A stretch of 64,000 nucleotides of DNA, from contig CBDDFN010000010.1 of NCBI GenBank assembly GCA_965227065.1, forward strand, positions 309,436-373,435. The letters run 5' to 3'. Below are positions 45,245 through 53,694 of the stretch, in pieces. The position numbers were made by a program, and so were the translations under genes. The notes beneath the pieces were generated by a model. The model had not been told where the DNA came from. It saw only the letters and a program-made list of their open reading frames with translations, and searched no databases. This DNA comes from CBDDFN01 sp965227065 (GTDB lineage Bacteria; Pseudomonadota; Alphaproteobacteria; SPJN01). Every line of letters starts with the position of its first letter. Position 1 is the first letter of the stretch.

Positions 45245-47448
45245 AGCCGCGCAGCCACTTCAACCCCGACAATGCGCGGGGGGCCCGTGCGGGCGAAATT
45301 ATCAATGAAGAAGAACCGGTTGTTGCGGTAATCATTGTTCAAAAGGTTGCGTGCATAGCCCATCACCGACCAGTGTTCCGCGACATAGCCGAGCTTGGCA
45401 TCGATCAGGAACACCGGGTCGGTTTTGAACGCCGGATCGTTTTCCGGTGCCGACCAGGTGCCGCTTTTGAAGCTCATATCGGTGCGGGCAACCAGGCCGA
45501 AGGGCGCTTCATAAGACAGCCCCCAGCTTGCGGAGATGCGGGAGGCGTAAGGAAATTCATTGCCCGCCAGATCGGTGCCCGATGTGTTGAAGTCGAGAAA
45601 TTCCGAATTCACATAGCCAAAGGCCGCATGGGCATAAAGACCTTCGGCAAGGGTGAAGCGGGCGTCCGCTTCAATACCCCACAGGCGGGAATGACCGGCA
45701 TTGACCGTGATTGTGTCAAAGCTTGAGCCTGACAATTGCTGGCCCACCTGCTGGTCAGTCCAGTCAATATAGAACAGGTTGGCATTCAGGCTGTTGCCGC
45801 CAAAGCGTGTGCGGACGGCGAACTCGTAGCTCCAGGTATATTCAGGACCATAGTCCGCCACCTCGCCTTGAATATAGGCCCGGCTGCGCCCGCCCGCCCG
45901 GTAGCCGCGCTGAACGCTCAACAAGGTGGTGAGCTGCTCGCTCCACTCATACGACAGGGCGGCCTTGGGCAGGAAGGCATCAAAACTGGTGCCGCTGTCA
46001 TTGGATGACACGCCGATCGGCACGCCGGGAATGGTGACGCCCGGCGGCAGGTTGAAGGGAACCCCCAGAACGGCCAGCGCGGTGTTGTCGCGATAGGTGC
46101 CGTCGATCTTTTCATAATCATAGCGCGCCCCGGCAGTGAGGGTGAGCCGGTCGGTCACCGCAAAATCAATCTCACCAAAGGCGGCGACGTTCCACAGATC
46201 ATCCTGGGTGGCCGACACACGGGAGACGGTGACCTCGGCCAAAAGCAATTCCAGCGCCGGTGTCAGCAACCCGCCGACAAGGGGGACGGGCGGCACGAAA
46301 GAGCCCAGAACCAGAGTCGCGGGCGCCCCGATCGTGTCGTTCTGGTCCGATTCAATCATCGTGCCATAGACACCGACCACGCCGGAGAAGCGGCCAAACT
46401 CAAAGCCTGCGCGCAGCTCTTGCGACACGGTCCAGTCATCGCGGTAAATCTCAAACTCATTGCCCGGCTCGGCCGACTGATCGACATCTTCAATGCGGAC
46501 ATAGTCATGGAACGAGCCTGACGTAATCGCGGTCAGGGTGATGCCGTTGGCAAACTGATGATTGAATTCCAGCGAGGCGATCTTGTGTTCGCCGCCCTCC
46601 TTGGATTTGAGGTCCGATAGATTGTGACGATCATCGGGAAAGCGGCTTTCGAGAACCGTGTCTTCCCCGGCGGTACTGTCGGTATAGCTCACCCCCAAGA
46701 GAAGGCTGGTGTTGGGACCTATATCGTAGAGCAGCTTGCCGCGCAGGGTGAGCATGCGGCGGGCGTCAAAATCATCTTCGCCGCGCACCGGATTGTCGAC
46801 CCAGCCATCGGAAAAACTGTAGTCGGCTGAGACACGCAGGGCGATTTTGTCCTCAAGGACCGGGACATTCACCGCGCCTGACAGCTGGCCGGTATTATAG
46901 GTGCCGTAAGAGGCGCGCGCCTTGGCGTCCCATTCGTGGGCGGGATCGGCTGAGCGGATGATGATCGCGCCAGCAAGGGCGTTGCGGCCCTGCTTGGTGC
47001 CAACCCCGCCGCGAAACACTTCCACCTGTCCCAGATCCCAGGCCGAGTAGGGGCCGAAGAAGGCTGACTGGCTGGTCGGCAGGGCGACATTATCGACAAT
47101 GACCGACAGCAAAAGGCCTGTGCCGCCATCCCCGCCGGAGATGCCGCCCTGGGCGATGCCGCGGATCGAGAAGCCCTTGTCATTATAGGTCGAATTGACA
47201 TTGGGGGTCTGCTCGATCACGTCATACAGATCCGACATGGTCGAGGCTTCAATGTCGGCGCCTGTATGCACCAGAACCGAGGCTTCGGTGTCCTGCAGGC
47301 TTTTGCCCCGCTTGGTCCCCTGGACGATGATTTCGTCTTTGGTTTCTGCCTTCGTCTCTGTGGCGGTTTCCGCTGCGTGTTCATCCGCCCATGCCGGCGC
47401 ACTCAATCCCACACACAGCGCAACCGCGCCAAGCCACTGTTTGGCCAT
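45241..47448 (-). CDS. TonB-dependent receptor, siderophore type
   Basis: A 735-residue outer-membrane receptor with signal peptide ending PAWA, TonB-box-like DEIIVQGTKR at 38-47, a plug (TMSDLYDVIEQTPNVN, FSIRGIAQGG, VEVFRGGVGTKQGRNALAGAIII) and a beta barrel. The C-terminus reads GVEVAARL, without the terminal aromatic. A Fur-like box lies 40 bp upstream, which suggests iron repression and a ferric siderophore ligand. The ligand itself is unknown. No siderophore synthesis or inner-membrane transporter is near. Confidence 0.9.
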   Translation of the reverse strand: MAKQWLGAVALCVGLSAPAWADEHAAETATETKAETKDEIIVQGTKRGKSLQDTEASVLVHTGADIEASTMSDLYDVIEQTPNVNSTYNDKGFSIRGIAQGGISGGDGGTGLLLSVIVDNVALPTSQSAFFGPYSAWDLGQVEVFRGGVGTKQGRNALAGAIIIRSADPAHEWDAKARASYGTYNTGQLSGAVNVPVLEDKIALRVSADYSFSDGWVDNPVRGEDDFDARRMLTLRGKLLYDIGPNTSLLLGVSYTDSTAGEDTVLESRFPDDRHNLSDLKSKEGGEHKIASLEFNHQFANGITLTAITSGSFHDYVRIEDVDQSAEPGNEFEIYRDDWTVSQELRAGFEFGRFSGVVGVYGTMIESDQNDTIGAPATLVLGSFVPPVPLVGGLLTPALELLLAEVTVSRVSATQDDLWNVAAFGEIDFAVTDRLTLTAGARYDYEKIDGTYRDNTALAVLGVPFNLPPGVTIPGVPIGVSSNDSGTSFDAFLPKAALSYEWSEQLTTLLSVQRGYRAGGRSRAYIQGEVADYGPEYTWSYEFAVRTRFGGNSLNANLFYIDWTDQQVGQQLSGSSFDTITVNAGHSRLWGIEADARFTLAEGLYAHAAFGYVNSEFLDFNTSGTDLAGNEFPYASRISASWGLSYEAPFGLVARTDMSFKSGTWSAPENDPAFKTDPVFLIDAKLGYVAEHWSVMGYARNLLNNDYRNNRFFFIDNFARTGPPRIVGVEVAARL

Positions 47449-47487
47449 ATCATTCCCCGCTTCAACCGTTCCCGATTAAAGTCATAG

Positions 47488-47502
47488 TGAGAATGATTTG
47501 CA
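47488..47502 (-). promoter_or_regulatory. Fur-like box upstream of TonB receptor
   Basis: TGAGAATGATTTGCA matches the 7-1-7 Fur pattern TGATAATNATTATCA at 11 of 14 positions. It sits 40 bp in front of the receptor start, within a plausible promoter. Iron-dependent repression is inferred. Some alphaproteobacteria use Irr or RirA instead. Confidence 0.5.
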
Positions 47503-47559
47503 GAATCAGTTAGTCACTCTGCCGCAGGCACCAGCATGGGTGTGACGGTGAAGGATTGA

Positions 47560-48372
47560 TCAGCCGAATTTGGCTGGGCGTTTTTCAAGCTCGGCCATCA
47601 CCGCTTCCATCTGGTTCTGGCTGCCGATGATCTTGTCCTGCTCTATGCTTTCTTCAAGCAGAAGATCAGCGGTGCTGAGATCGTAAGACCGGTTGATCAA
47701 CCGCTTGGCGGCCTGCACCGCATCGGGGTTGCGGCCCACAATATGGCGCGCCAGGTCCATTGCATCGGCGTGCGGGTCTTCGGAGATTTTGGTGATCACG
47801 CCAAGCTCTTTGGCTTCGTCGGCCTCAAATATGCGGGCGGTATAGGTCAGCTCACGAATGACATCATCGCGCAGGATCGATCGCATGGTGACCATGCCTG
47901 ACATGTCCGGCACCAGACCCCATTTAAGCTCCATCACCGAAAAGCGGGTGCCCGGCGCAGCAAAGCGGATGTCTGAGCCCAGCATGACCTGAAAGCCGCC
48001 GCCGAAAGCAACGCCGTGTACCGCGGCGATCACGGGCTTGGAACATTCCCGCCATGCCCAGGCAGCCGCTTGGGGACCATTGGCCAGTCCATTGGTGCGG
48101 CGTTCCAGGCGGCCCACGCCATCATCGGGCGCGTCATCGAGATTGCCGGTGCCGCCACTTTCGCCCATGGCCGACACATCAAGCCCGGCGCAGAAAGCCC
48201 GGCCTTCACCCGACAGCACGACGCAGCGCACATCGGGATCATCGGAGACTTGCTTGGCCGCAGCTGCAAGCGCATCAAACATTTTTTTGTCGAGCGCATT
48301 CATCTTGTCGGACCGGACAAGTTTCACATCGGCAATATGGTCCGTGACCGTGATCTGGACGCGATCATCCAT
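47560..48372 (-). CDS. enoyl-CoA hydratase/isomerase family protein
   Basis: A 270-residue crotonase-fold enzyme. The oxyanion-hole segments are RSDKMNALDKKMFDAL, GEGRAFCAGLDVSAMG near 60, and AAVHGVAFGGGFQVMLGSDIRFA near 120. The Glu positions of true hydratases are not clearly both present, so isomerase or other crotonase chemistry on acyl-CoA is possible. The ATG at 48372 follows GGAG. It is expressed separately from the TonB receptor downstream. Its role in fatty-acid breakdown is a family-level call. Confidence 0.85.
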   Translation of the reverse strand: MDDRVQITVTDHIADVKLVRSDKMNALDKKMFDALAAAAKQVSDDPDVRCVVLSGEGRAFCAGLDVSAMGESGGTGNLDDAPDDGVGRLERRTNGLANGPQAAAWAWRECSKPVIAAVHGVAFGGGFQVMLGSDIRFAAPGTRFSVMELKWGLVPDMSGMVTMRSILRDDVIRELTYTARIFEADEAKELGVITKISEDPHADAMDLARHIVGRNPDAVQAAKRLINRSYDLSTADLLLEESIEQDKIIGSQNQMEAVMAELEKRPAKFG

Positions 48373-48440
48373 GACAATCTCCATTGGTGAAATTTCAGAT
48401 GGCCGCGAGTGTGCCGTCTCAATCGGGCTTTGTCACCCGA

Positions 48441-49352
48441 TCAATGGGCGGGCTTGTAGGCCAGCCCCATGATCTTGATCATCTTGTCATGATCAAGCTT
48501 GAGCACATCGCCGCCGTCAAATTCAAAGCGGCGCCAGCCATATTGAATGCTGTTCTGGCTGTGATTGGCCATGGGGTGCTGGCGCGGCGTGTAGCCTTTT
48601 TTGAGCACCGGCAGGGCCTGCCAAACCAGACGGCTGCCAATATTGGCAAACATGGCCCAGCTTTTGACGGCCTTGATGGGGTTTTTCCACCAGCCTTCTT
48701 CGGCGTGCATATGGGCGTAGGCTTTGAGCGTTTCCACCAAGATGTGACTGCCGGCCACCAGCACCATCCATTTGCGGTACCATTCATCATCGCCATAGAG
48801 ATAGTGATAGACTTCAAAGGCGGTGGCGCCATGCTCCACTTCTTCAACCTGGTGCCAGACCCACAGCGCCTTCATCACCGGGTCGGCATCTTCAAACCAG
48901 GCTTCATATTTATCGAGAATGATCAGGCCCGACAGGAAGGTGAAGGTCTCATAGCCGGCCGTGAAACCGACCAGCCGTTTCATGCTGTCAGTCTTCGCGC
49001 GGTGCGAAAACTCGGCTTTCGCATTGGCGTCATAGTCGGCAATCTTGGTGTATTTGGAGGCCAGAAACTTGTTGTACTCAATGAAGTTTTTGGCGTGATG
49101 GGCTTCCTGGCCGATGATCGCGGACATGTCGCGCAGCAGCGTCTCATCCTTGACCAGCGCCTTGGCGCGGCTGAGCGCGCGGACCAGATAGCGTTCAAAA
49201 TAGGGGACATGTACGCCCAGCGCGTTGATAAACATGGAGAATTCGGGGCATGTGCGGCTCCAAAGCGGGTTTTGGCCCTCAATATCGGCAAACTGGAACT
49301 CAAGGGGCCGGACCGGATAATTTTCCATCGGATTTTGCGGAAATTCAGACAT
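48441..49352 (-). CDS. predicted metal-dependent hydrolase, PF10118 family
   Basis: A 303-residue helical protein. It has a ferritin-like arrangement of metal ligands: IIGQEAHHAKNF near 80, then WHQVEEVEHGATAFEVYH near 167, which suggests a di-iron or di-manganese centre. The start NPMENYPVRPLEF is typical of the family. PF10118 is named as a metal-dependent hydrolase, but a di-iron oxygenase is equally plausible from the motifs. The ATG has GGGAG upstream. It is divergent from the StyC-like gene with 130 bp between starts. The substrate is unknown. Confidence 0.75.
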   Translation of the reverse strand: MSEFPQNPMENYPVRPLEFQFADIEGQNPLWSRTCPEFSMFINALGVHVPYFERYLVRALSRAKALVKDETLLRDMSAIIGQEAHHAKNFIEYNKFLASKYTKIADYDANAKAEFSHRAKTDSMKRLVGFTAGYETFTFLSGLIILDKYEAWFEDADPVMKALWVWHQVEEVEHGATAFEVYHYLYGDDEWYRKWMVLVAGSHILVETLKAYAHMHAEEGWWKNPIKAVKSWAMFANIGSRLVWQALPVLKKGYTPRQHPMANHSQNSIQYGWRRFEFDGGDVLKLDHDKMIKIMGLAYKPAH

Positions 49353-49482
49353 GGCATGCTCCCATCACGATTGTCTGGAAAATACCGTATTTGCGCGGGC
49401 TACGGAACTACCCGAAAATGGGTGGCTGGGAACTGTGTAAATTGGCGTAAACCTGTCCCAGACGGTTTTAATGGGGGTTTTA

Positions 49483-49959
49483 ATGAACACGCACGCATCG
49501 CACCGATTGATCAAACATGGTGCCATTGTCATGATTTTCTCGCTGCTGGCAGGGGTGATGTTCACCTATGCGCTGATTGGCGGCGTCTCAGTGCCGCCGA
49601 CCAGCCTGTTTTGGGAAATGGATATTCCAGGCACTGTCGATGGCTGGCGGCGCTTTCACACCGGCGCCATGATGAACGGGCTGATGGCCATTGGCCTGGG
49701 CTGCGCCATCCGCTTTGTCCGGCTTGAAGGCAACTCCGCTGCCATCGTGTCCTGGGGGACATTGGTGGCGATTTACGGCAACACTTTCTTTTATCTGTTC
49801 GGCCTGATGGCCCCCAATCGGGGCCTGTCGGTGGGCGACAATCAGCTTGGCGAAGGCACAATTGCAGGCATGTTCGCCTACTTCCCCGCCGTCGCCGGGA
49901 TGCTGACCTTGTTTGTCGCCTTGTTCGTCTTTGTCTTTAAGGCCAAGCCTGCTGACTAA
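49483..49959 (+). CDS. styrene-oxide-isomerase-like membrane protein (StyC family)
   Basis: A 158-residue protein with four hydrophobic helices. The segments KHGAIVMIF, GWRRFHTGAMMNG, YGNTFFYLFG and APNRGLS follow the plan I recall for styrene oxide isomerase, a haem-b membrane enzyme that turns epoxides into aldehydes. His 59, Asn 65 and Tyr 104 fall at the positions of the haem-ligating His and active-site Asn and Tyr in StyC. No styrene monooxygenase is nearby. The ATG at 49483 follows GGGGG. I propose a haem-dependent isomerase acting on another epoxide, and this is an inference from remembered sequences. Confidence 0.72.
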   Translation: MNTHASHRLIKHGAIVMIFSLLAGVMFTYALIGGVSVPPTSLFWEMDIPGTVDGWRRFHTGAMMNGLMAIGLGCAIRFVRLEGNSAAIVSWGTLVAIYGNTFFYLFGLMAPNRGLSVGDNQLGEGTIAGMFAYFPAVAGMLTLFVALFVFVFKAKPAD

Positions 49960-49968
49960 GCGGGCCGG

Positions 49969-50832
49969 TCAAGCCTGATAAAAGGGGCGGTCGCCGGCGA
50001 TGGTGACCCGCTCCATCTCGCGCCGGGCGGGCCAATAGTCGGACGCGGCATAATGCTGAACCGCACGATTGTCCCAAAAGGCGATGGAGTTCGTCCGCCA
50101 GCGGAAGCGGCATTGCCGTTCGGGCAGATGGGCTTGCTTCCACAAATGATTGAGCAGCCAGTCGCTTTCTTCAGGGGCCAGTCCGTTGATTTTGGTGGTA
50201 AAGGCGATATTGACATAGAGCGTCTGCGCACCGGTGTCGGGATGGGTGCGCACCACCGGATGGGTCTCAACCGGATAAAGCGCGCGCACTTCATCACGCT
50301 TGTCTTCAGGGATGCGGTCACCAAAGACACGCATGAAATCATGCTCCGCCGTCAGGCCCGACACAAAGCGCTTCATTTCCTCGGACAGCCCCTCATAAGC
50401 CGCGCCCATATCGGCAAACAGCGTATCGCCGCCCACCTCAGGCACCTCGATCGCGCGCAGAATTGAGCCCAAAGAGGGTTCAGGCCGCCACGTCACATCA
50501 GAATGCCAGGCATTTTCGCGGCCCTTGGAATTTTCGTCATGTACGATGCGCAGCACTTCGGGGTCGGGCTGGTCGCGGGGCGTTGCGGGGTGAATTTCAA
50601 GCGGGCCAAACCGGCTTGCAAATGCAATGTGTTGCGCCCGCGTCAGGGTCTGATCGCGGAAAAAAATGACCTTCCATTGCAGCAATTGCGCCTTGATGGC
50701 GGCGATGGTCGTGTCACTCAAATCCGCGCTGAGGTCAATGTCGAGCAACTCAGCGCCCAGCCCCGGCGTGAGAGGCTGAACGCGGAACGGAAGGGCTTTT
50801 TCCGTCTCGGTGAAGCTTTCCTGCAGTGCCAT
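49969..50832 (-). CDS. TauD/TfdA-family 2-oxoglutarate dioxygenase
   Basis: A 287-residue Fe(II)/2-oxoglutarate enzyme. The HxD facial-triad half is in NAWHSDVTWRPEPS near 98, and the distal His in WDNRAVQHYA near 260. The 2-oxoglutarate-binding Arg follows in YWPARREMERV. Closest in style to taurine and alkylsulfate dioxygenases, which release sulfite or open C-S or C-O bonds. No taurine transporter is adjacent. The ATG at 50832 follows AGGGGGA. Substrate not determined. Confidence 0.88.
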   Translation of the reverse strand: MALQESFTETEKALPFRVQPLTPGLGAELLDIDLSADLSDTTIAAIKAQLLQWKVIFFRDQTLTRAQHIAFASRFGPLEIHPATPRDQPDPEVLRIVHDENSKGRENAWHSDVTWRPEPSLGSILRAIEVPEVGGDTLFADMGAAYEGLSEEMKRFVSGLTAEHDFMRVFGDRIPEDKRDEVRALYPVETHPVVRTHPDTGAQTLYVNIAFTTKINGLAPEESDWLLNHLWKQAHLPERQCRFRWRTNSIAFWDNRAVQHYAASDYWPARREMERVTIAGDRPFYQA

Positions 50833-50986
50833 GCTGTATCCCCCTGTTTTGATGGAGCTTAGCAGAGCAGGGAGGGCGTTCAATGACAAAATGTCACAAA
50901 GCGGATGGCGATTGATGGAGATCAAGGCGCGCCAATGTGCGTTGCGCCAAATTTGCGTCACTCACTATTTGAAAATGGAGACCCAC

Positions 50987-51205
50987 ATGCCGTCACCCGG
51001 TGAAATCGCCAAGAGCCATTTTGAGGCGGCCTTGGCCGAAGCAATTGCGGCCAAGATCGATGCGGATACGATAGCCCGCTATACGCTGTCCCTTGTGCTC
51101 GACACCTATTTGAAGTCGCGCAGCGCCGATGACGTTCGGGCCGAATTGGAGGCGGCGTGCGACCATCTCGACCCGGATGAGGACTTCATGTTTATGCGCC
51201 CCTAA
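50987..51205 (+). CDS. small acidic protein of unknown function
   Basis: A 72-residue soluble protein, strongly acidic toward the C-terminus (DHLDPDEDFMFMRP). It is mostly alpha-helical in composition. The ATG at 50987 is preceded by GGAGA at good spacing, and an alternative ATG lies at 50975. It converges on the AAAEK-repeat gene with 17 bp between. I do not recognise a family. Confidence 0.55.
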   Translation: MPSPGEIAKSHFEAALAEAIAAKIDADTIARYTLSLVLDTYLKSRSADDVRAELEAACDHLDPDEDFMFMRP

Positions 51206-51222
51206 GGCGCGCGCGAGACGCT

Positions 51223-53517
51223 TTATTGCAAGGCGTCGGTGATCCATTGGGGAACGTCGCGGCCGGACTCGGTAAAGGCGGCGGCCGCTTCTTTGAGATC
51301 CGACACGAGATTTTTCTCAAGCAGCTTGAGACGCTTGCGCTCCGTGGCGGCACGCTCGTTGAAACCGTCGACATCCACTTCGTCGGCTTCAAAGGCGGCT
51401 TCTTCAAGCTCCTTGATCTTGGCTTTTGATTTGTTGATGTCGGCCATCCAGCCATCATAGGCCTGGCGATAGGCGTCGTTCATCGCCTGGGCTGCTTCGT
51501 CAACCTCGTCAGCGGCATCTTCCTGTGCCGGACCTTCATCGCTGCTTTCTTCACCGGTTTCATTGCCACTCTGGTCAGCGGGTGCTGCCGGCTCTGCTTC
51601 TTCAGCTTGCGTGTCTTGCTGCTCTTCTTGGGCAGGAGCGGCCGGTTCAGCCGACTTCGGCGTCAGGAAGCTGTTGGCATTGGCCGGTGCGATACCGGGG
51701 CGCTTGGCTTCTGCATCGGGATTGACCCATTCCGTGGCGGCTGGTTCGGTCTGTGCATCTGCCTCTGTCTCGGCGGGCTCTTCGGCAGGCTCCGCCTCAG
51801 TCTGGGCGGTCTCACCGGCAGGCTGGTCCAGAGCTTCGGGGTCTTGAAGCGTTTCAGCTTGGGCGGCCGGGGCGGCGGGCTCTGGATTGTCCTCGCTGGG
51901 AATGATTTGAACCGGGGTCCCCGCGTCGGAGCCGGCCTCATCCGCTTCGGCCTTCTCGGCTGCAGCTTCTTCAGCAGCAGCTTTTTCGGCAGCGGCCTTC
52001 TCGGCAGCAGCTTTTTCGGCGGCTGCTTTTTCAGCGGCGGCCTTCTCAGCGGCTGCTTTCTCCGCAGCTGCTTTTTCAGCAGCAGCCTTCTCAGCGGCTG
52101 CTTTTTCAGCAGCAGCCTTCTCAGCGGCTGCTTTCTCGGCAGCTGCTTTTTCAGCGGCTGCTTTCTCGGCAGCTGCTTTTTCAGCCGCTGCTTTCTCGGC
52201 AGCTGCTTTTTCAGCAGCGGCCTTCTCAGCGGCGGCTTTCTCAGCGGCTGCTTTTTCAGCAGCAGCTTTTTCAGCGGCGGCCTTCTCAGCAGCAGCTTTT
52301 TCAGCGGCGGCCTTCTCGGCAGCGGCTTTTTCAGCGGCGGCCTTCTCGGCAGCGGCCTTCTCGGCAGCAGCTTTTTCAGCGGCGGCTTTTTCAGCGGCGG
52401 CCTTCTCGGTAGCGGCTTTCTCGGCAGCGGCTTTTTCAGCGGCGGCCTTCTCGGCAGCGGCTTGCTCGGCAGCAGCTTTTTCAGCGGCGGCCTTCTCGGC
52501 AGCGGCTTGCTCGGCAGCAGCTTTTTCAGCGGCGGCCTTCTCGGCAGCGGCTTTTTCAGCGGCGGCCTTCTCGGCAGCAGCTTTTTCAGCGGCGGCTTTC
52601 TCGGCAGCTGCTTTTTCAGCCGCTGCTTTTTCAGCAGCGGCCTTCTCGGCAGCAGCCTTCTCAGCGGCTGCTTTCTCAGCAGCCAGGGTCTTTGCATCCT
52701 TGCCGACTGTGACCTGAGCGACCGGGCCGCCTTTCACCAGGCTTAAGGTCAGGGTGCCCAGCCTTGCAAAATCCTCGCCCAATGCGATGCCTTCGCTGCG
52801 GAACAGATTCGTATCCGCGCCGGTTTCGGTCAGCACGATTTCTTTTTCAACGCCCTCGACTGCATCGTGAACCAGTGTTGCGGTCAGGCTTTCGATCTGG
52901 ACATCACAACCCTGGCTGGCCTTGGCCTCAACAAGCGCGGCCCGGTCATCGGTGGTGAAGGCGTCCTTCTCCCCCTTGAAGCCTGCCGTCATGAAGCGCA
53001 ACGCGGTGGGCTTGAGCGTATCGGCGCGGCGCCAGACATAACCAAAGCCCTTGGGTTCGATATGCACAAGGGTTTCCGAGGCCGTCCAGCGGGCCAGAAA
53101 ACCGAAATGGGTGACGTCGATCTGATCAGCGTCAACCTTGTTGACAACAAAGCGGGAGGTGGGCTGAGCTTCAACAATTTGCGCGCGAATTTTTTCCGAT
53201 GGGACGGTGCCGCCGGTCCAGTGGCTTTGATCAGCCAGATCTTCAGCACCTTTGAGCGTATAAGTCAGCGTCAGCTTGCCATCTTCGATTTCGCCTTCAT
53301 AGACGCGGTTGCGGGAGGGGACGGTCGCTTCGACCGCATCCTCATCGGTGGTGATGGTCAGCGCATATTCTGCATGCTCCAGCGTGCCGGTCTTCGACTG
53401 GACCCAGCAGCCCTGCAGCGTGTTGGCCAAATCGTCCTGCGCCATAGCCGGATAAGCCGCACTCAGTGCTGCGGCACTCACCATCATGGCTGCCACGCGG
53501 GCCTTCGCTGATCCCAT
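51223..53517 (-). CDS. exported protein with a long (AAAEK)n helix
   Basis: A 764-residue protein. A signal peptide ends AYPAMA. Residues about 28-275 form a globular domain with several beta strands and two cysteines, and I cannot name it. Residues about 279-522 are roughly 48 copies of AAAEK, with a few Q, T and E replacements. An acidic Pro/Ala/Glu-rich stretch follows, and the last 100 residues are a charged helical segment (KSKAKIKELEEAAFEADEVD). (EAAAK)n is known to form a rigid single helix, here about 36 nm if continuous. A spacer or envelope-spanning role is inferred. The start follows GAGGGGAG. Confidence 0.8.
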   Translation of the reverse strand: MGSAKARVAAMMVSAAALSAAYPAMAQDDLANTLQGCWVQSKTGTLEHAEYALTITTDEDAVEATVPSRNRVYEGEIEDGKLTLTYTLKGAEDLADQSHWTGGTVPSEKIRAQIVEAQPTSRFVVNKVDADQIDVTHFGFLARWTASETLVHIEPKGFGYVWRRADTLKPTALRFMTAGFKGEKDAFTTDDRAALVEAKASQGCDVQIESLTATLVHDAVEGVEKEIVLTETGADTNLFRSEGIALGEDFARLGTLTLSLVKGGPVAQVTVGKDAKTLAAEKAAAEKAAAEKAAAEKAAAEKAAAEKAAAEKAAAEKAAAEKAAAEKAAAEKAAAEQAAAEKAAAEKAAAEQAAAEKAAAEKAAAEKAATEKAAAEKAAAEKAAAEKAAAEKAAAEKAAAEKAAAEKAAAEKAAAEKAAAEKAAAEKAAAEKAAAEKAAAEKAAAEKAAAEKAAAEKAAAEKAAAEKAAAEKAAAEKAAAEKAAAEKAAAEKAAAEKAAAEKAAAEKAAAEKAAAEEAAAEKAEADEAGSDAGTPVQIIPSEDNPEPAAPAAQAETLQDPEALDQPAGETAQTEAEPAEEPAETEADAQTEPAATEWVNPDAEAKRPGIAPANANSFLTPKSAEPAAPAQEEQQDTQAEEAEPAAPADQSGNETGEESSDEGPAQEDAADEVDEAAQAMNDAYRQAYDGWMADINKSKAKIKELEEAAFEADEVDVDGFNERAATERKRLKLLEKNLVSDLKEAAAAFTESGRDVPQWITDALQ
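51946..52685. repeat. 15-bp tandem repeat array coding AAAEK
   Basis: About 48 head-to-tail units of 15 bp, in phase with the coding frame of the exported protein. Units differ at synonymous positions (GGCAGCAGCTTTTTC, GGCGGCCTTCTCAGC and others), so the peptide is conserved more strictly than the DNA. Open frames on the other strand and in other frames are by-products. The array could change length by slippage. Confidence 0.92.
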
Positions 53518-53636
53518 TGCTTTTCTCCCCTCAATACCGCTGGTCTGCCCAGACCATACAGGACTTGGGTATCTGCCCCAAATCCCTAAGTCCATCAATA
53601 ATTACACTTTTCCGGCGCTTTATCGCCACATCAAGA

Positions 53637-53664
53637 AAAAGCCCGCGAGGTTTCCCCCGCGGGC
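53637..53664 (-). terminator. intrinsic terminator after autotransporter gene
   Basis: The stem GCCCGCG/CGCGGGC (53641-53647 with 53658-53664) has a 10-nt loop. On the minus strand a TTTT run follows. It lies 31 bp past the autotransporter stop. The same hairpin sequence, nearly unchanged, occurs at 57039-57070. Confidence 0.8.
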
Positions 53665-53694
53665 CCTGAGTTTTGGAAGGAACAGCCTGACTTC

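Noticed and set aside
51946..52685. Possible CRISPR array
   Set aside because: Units are 15 bp, contiguous and without spacers, and they encode a peptide repeat.
51663..52697. Arg/Lys/Pro/Leu-rich frame within the same array
   Set aside because: A second by-product of the repeat in another frame of the minus strand, with no start signal or non-repeat domain.
51607..52746. Gly/Ser/Phe-rich open frame opposite the AAAEK array
   Set aside because: It arises from reading the 15-bp repeat on the other strand. The AAAEK frame has a signal peptide, ribosome site and non-repeat flanking domains.
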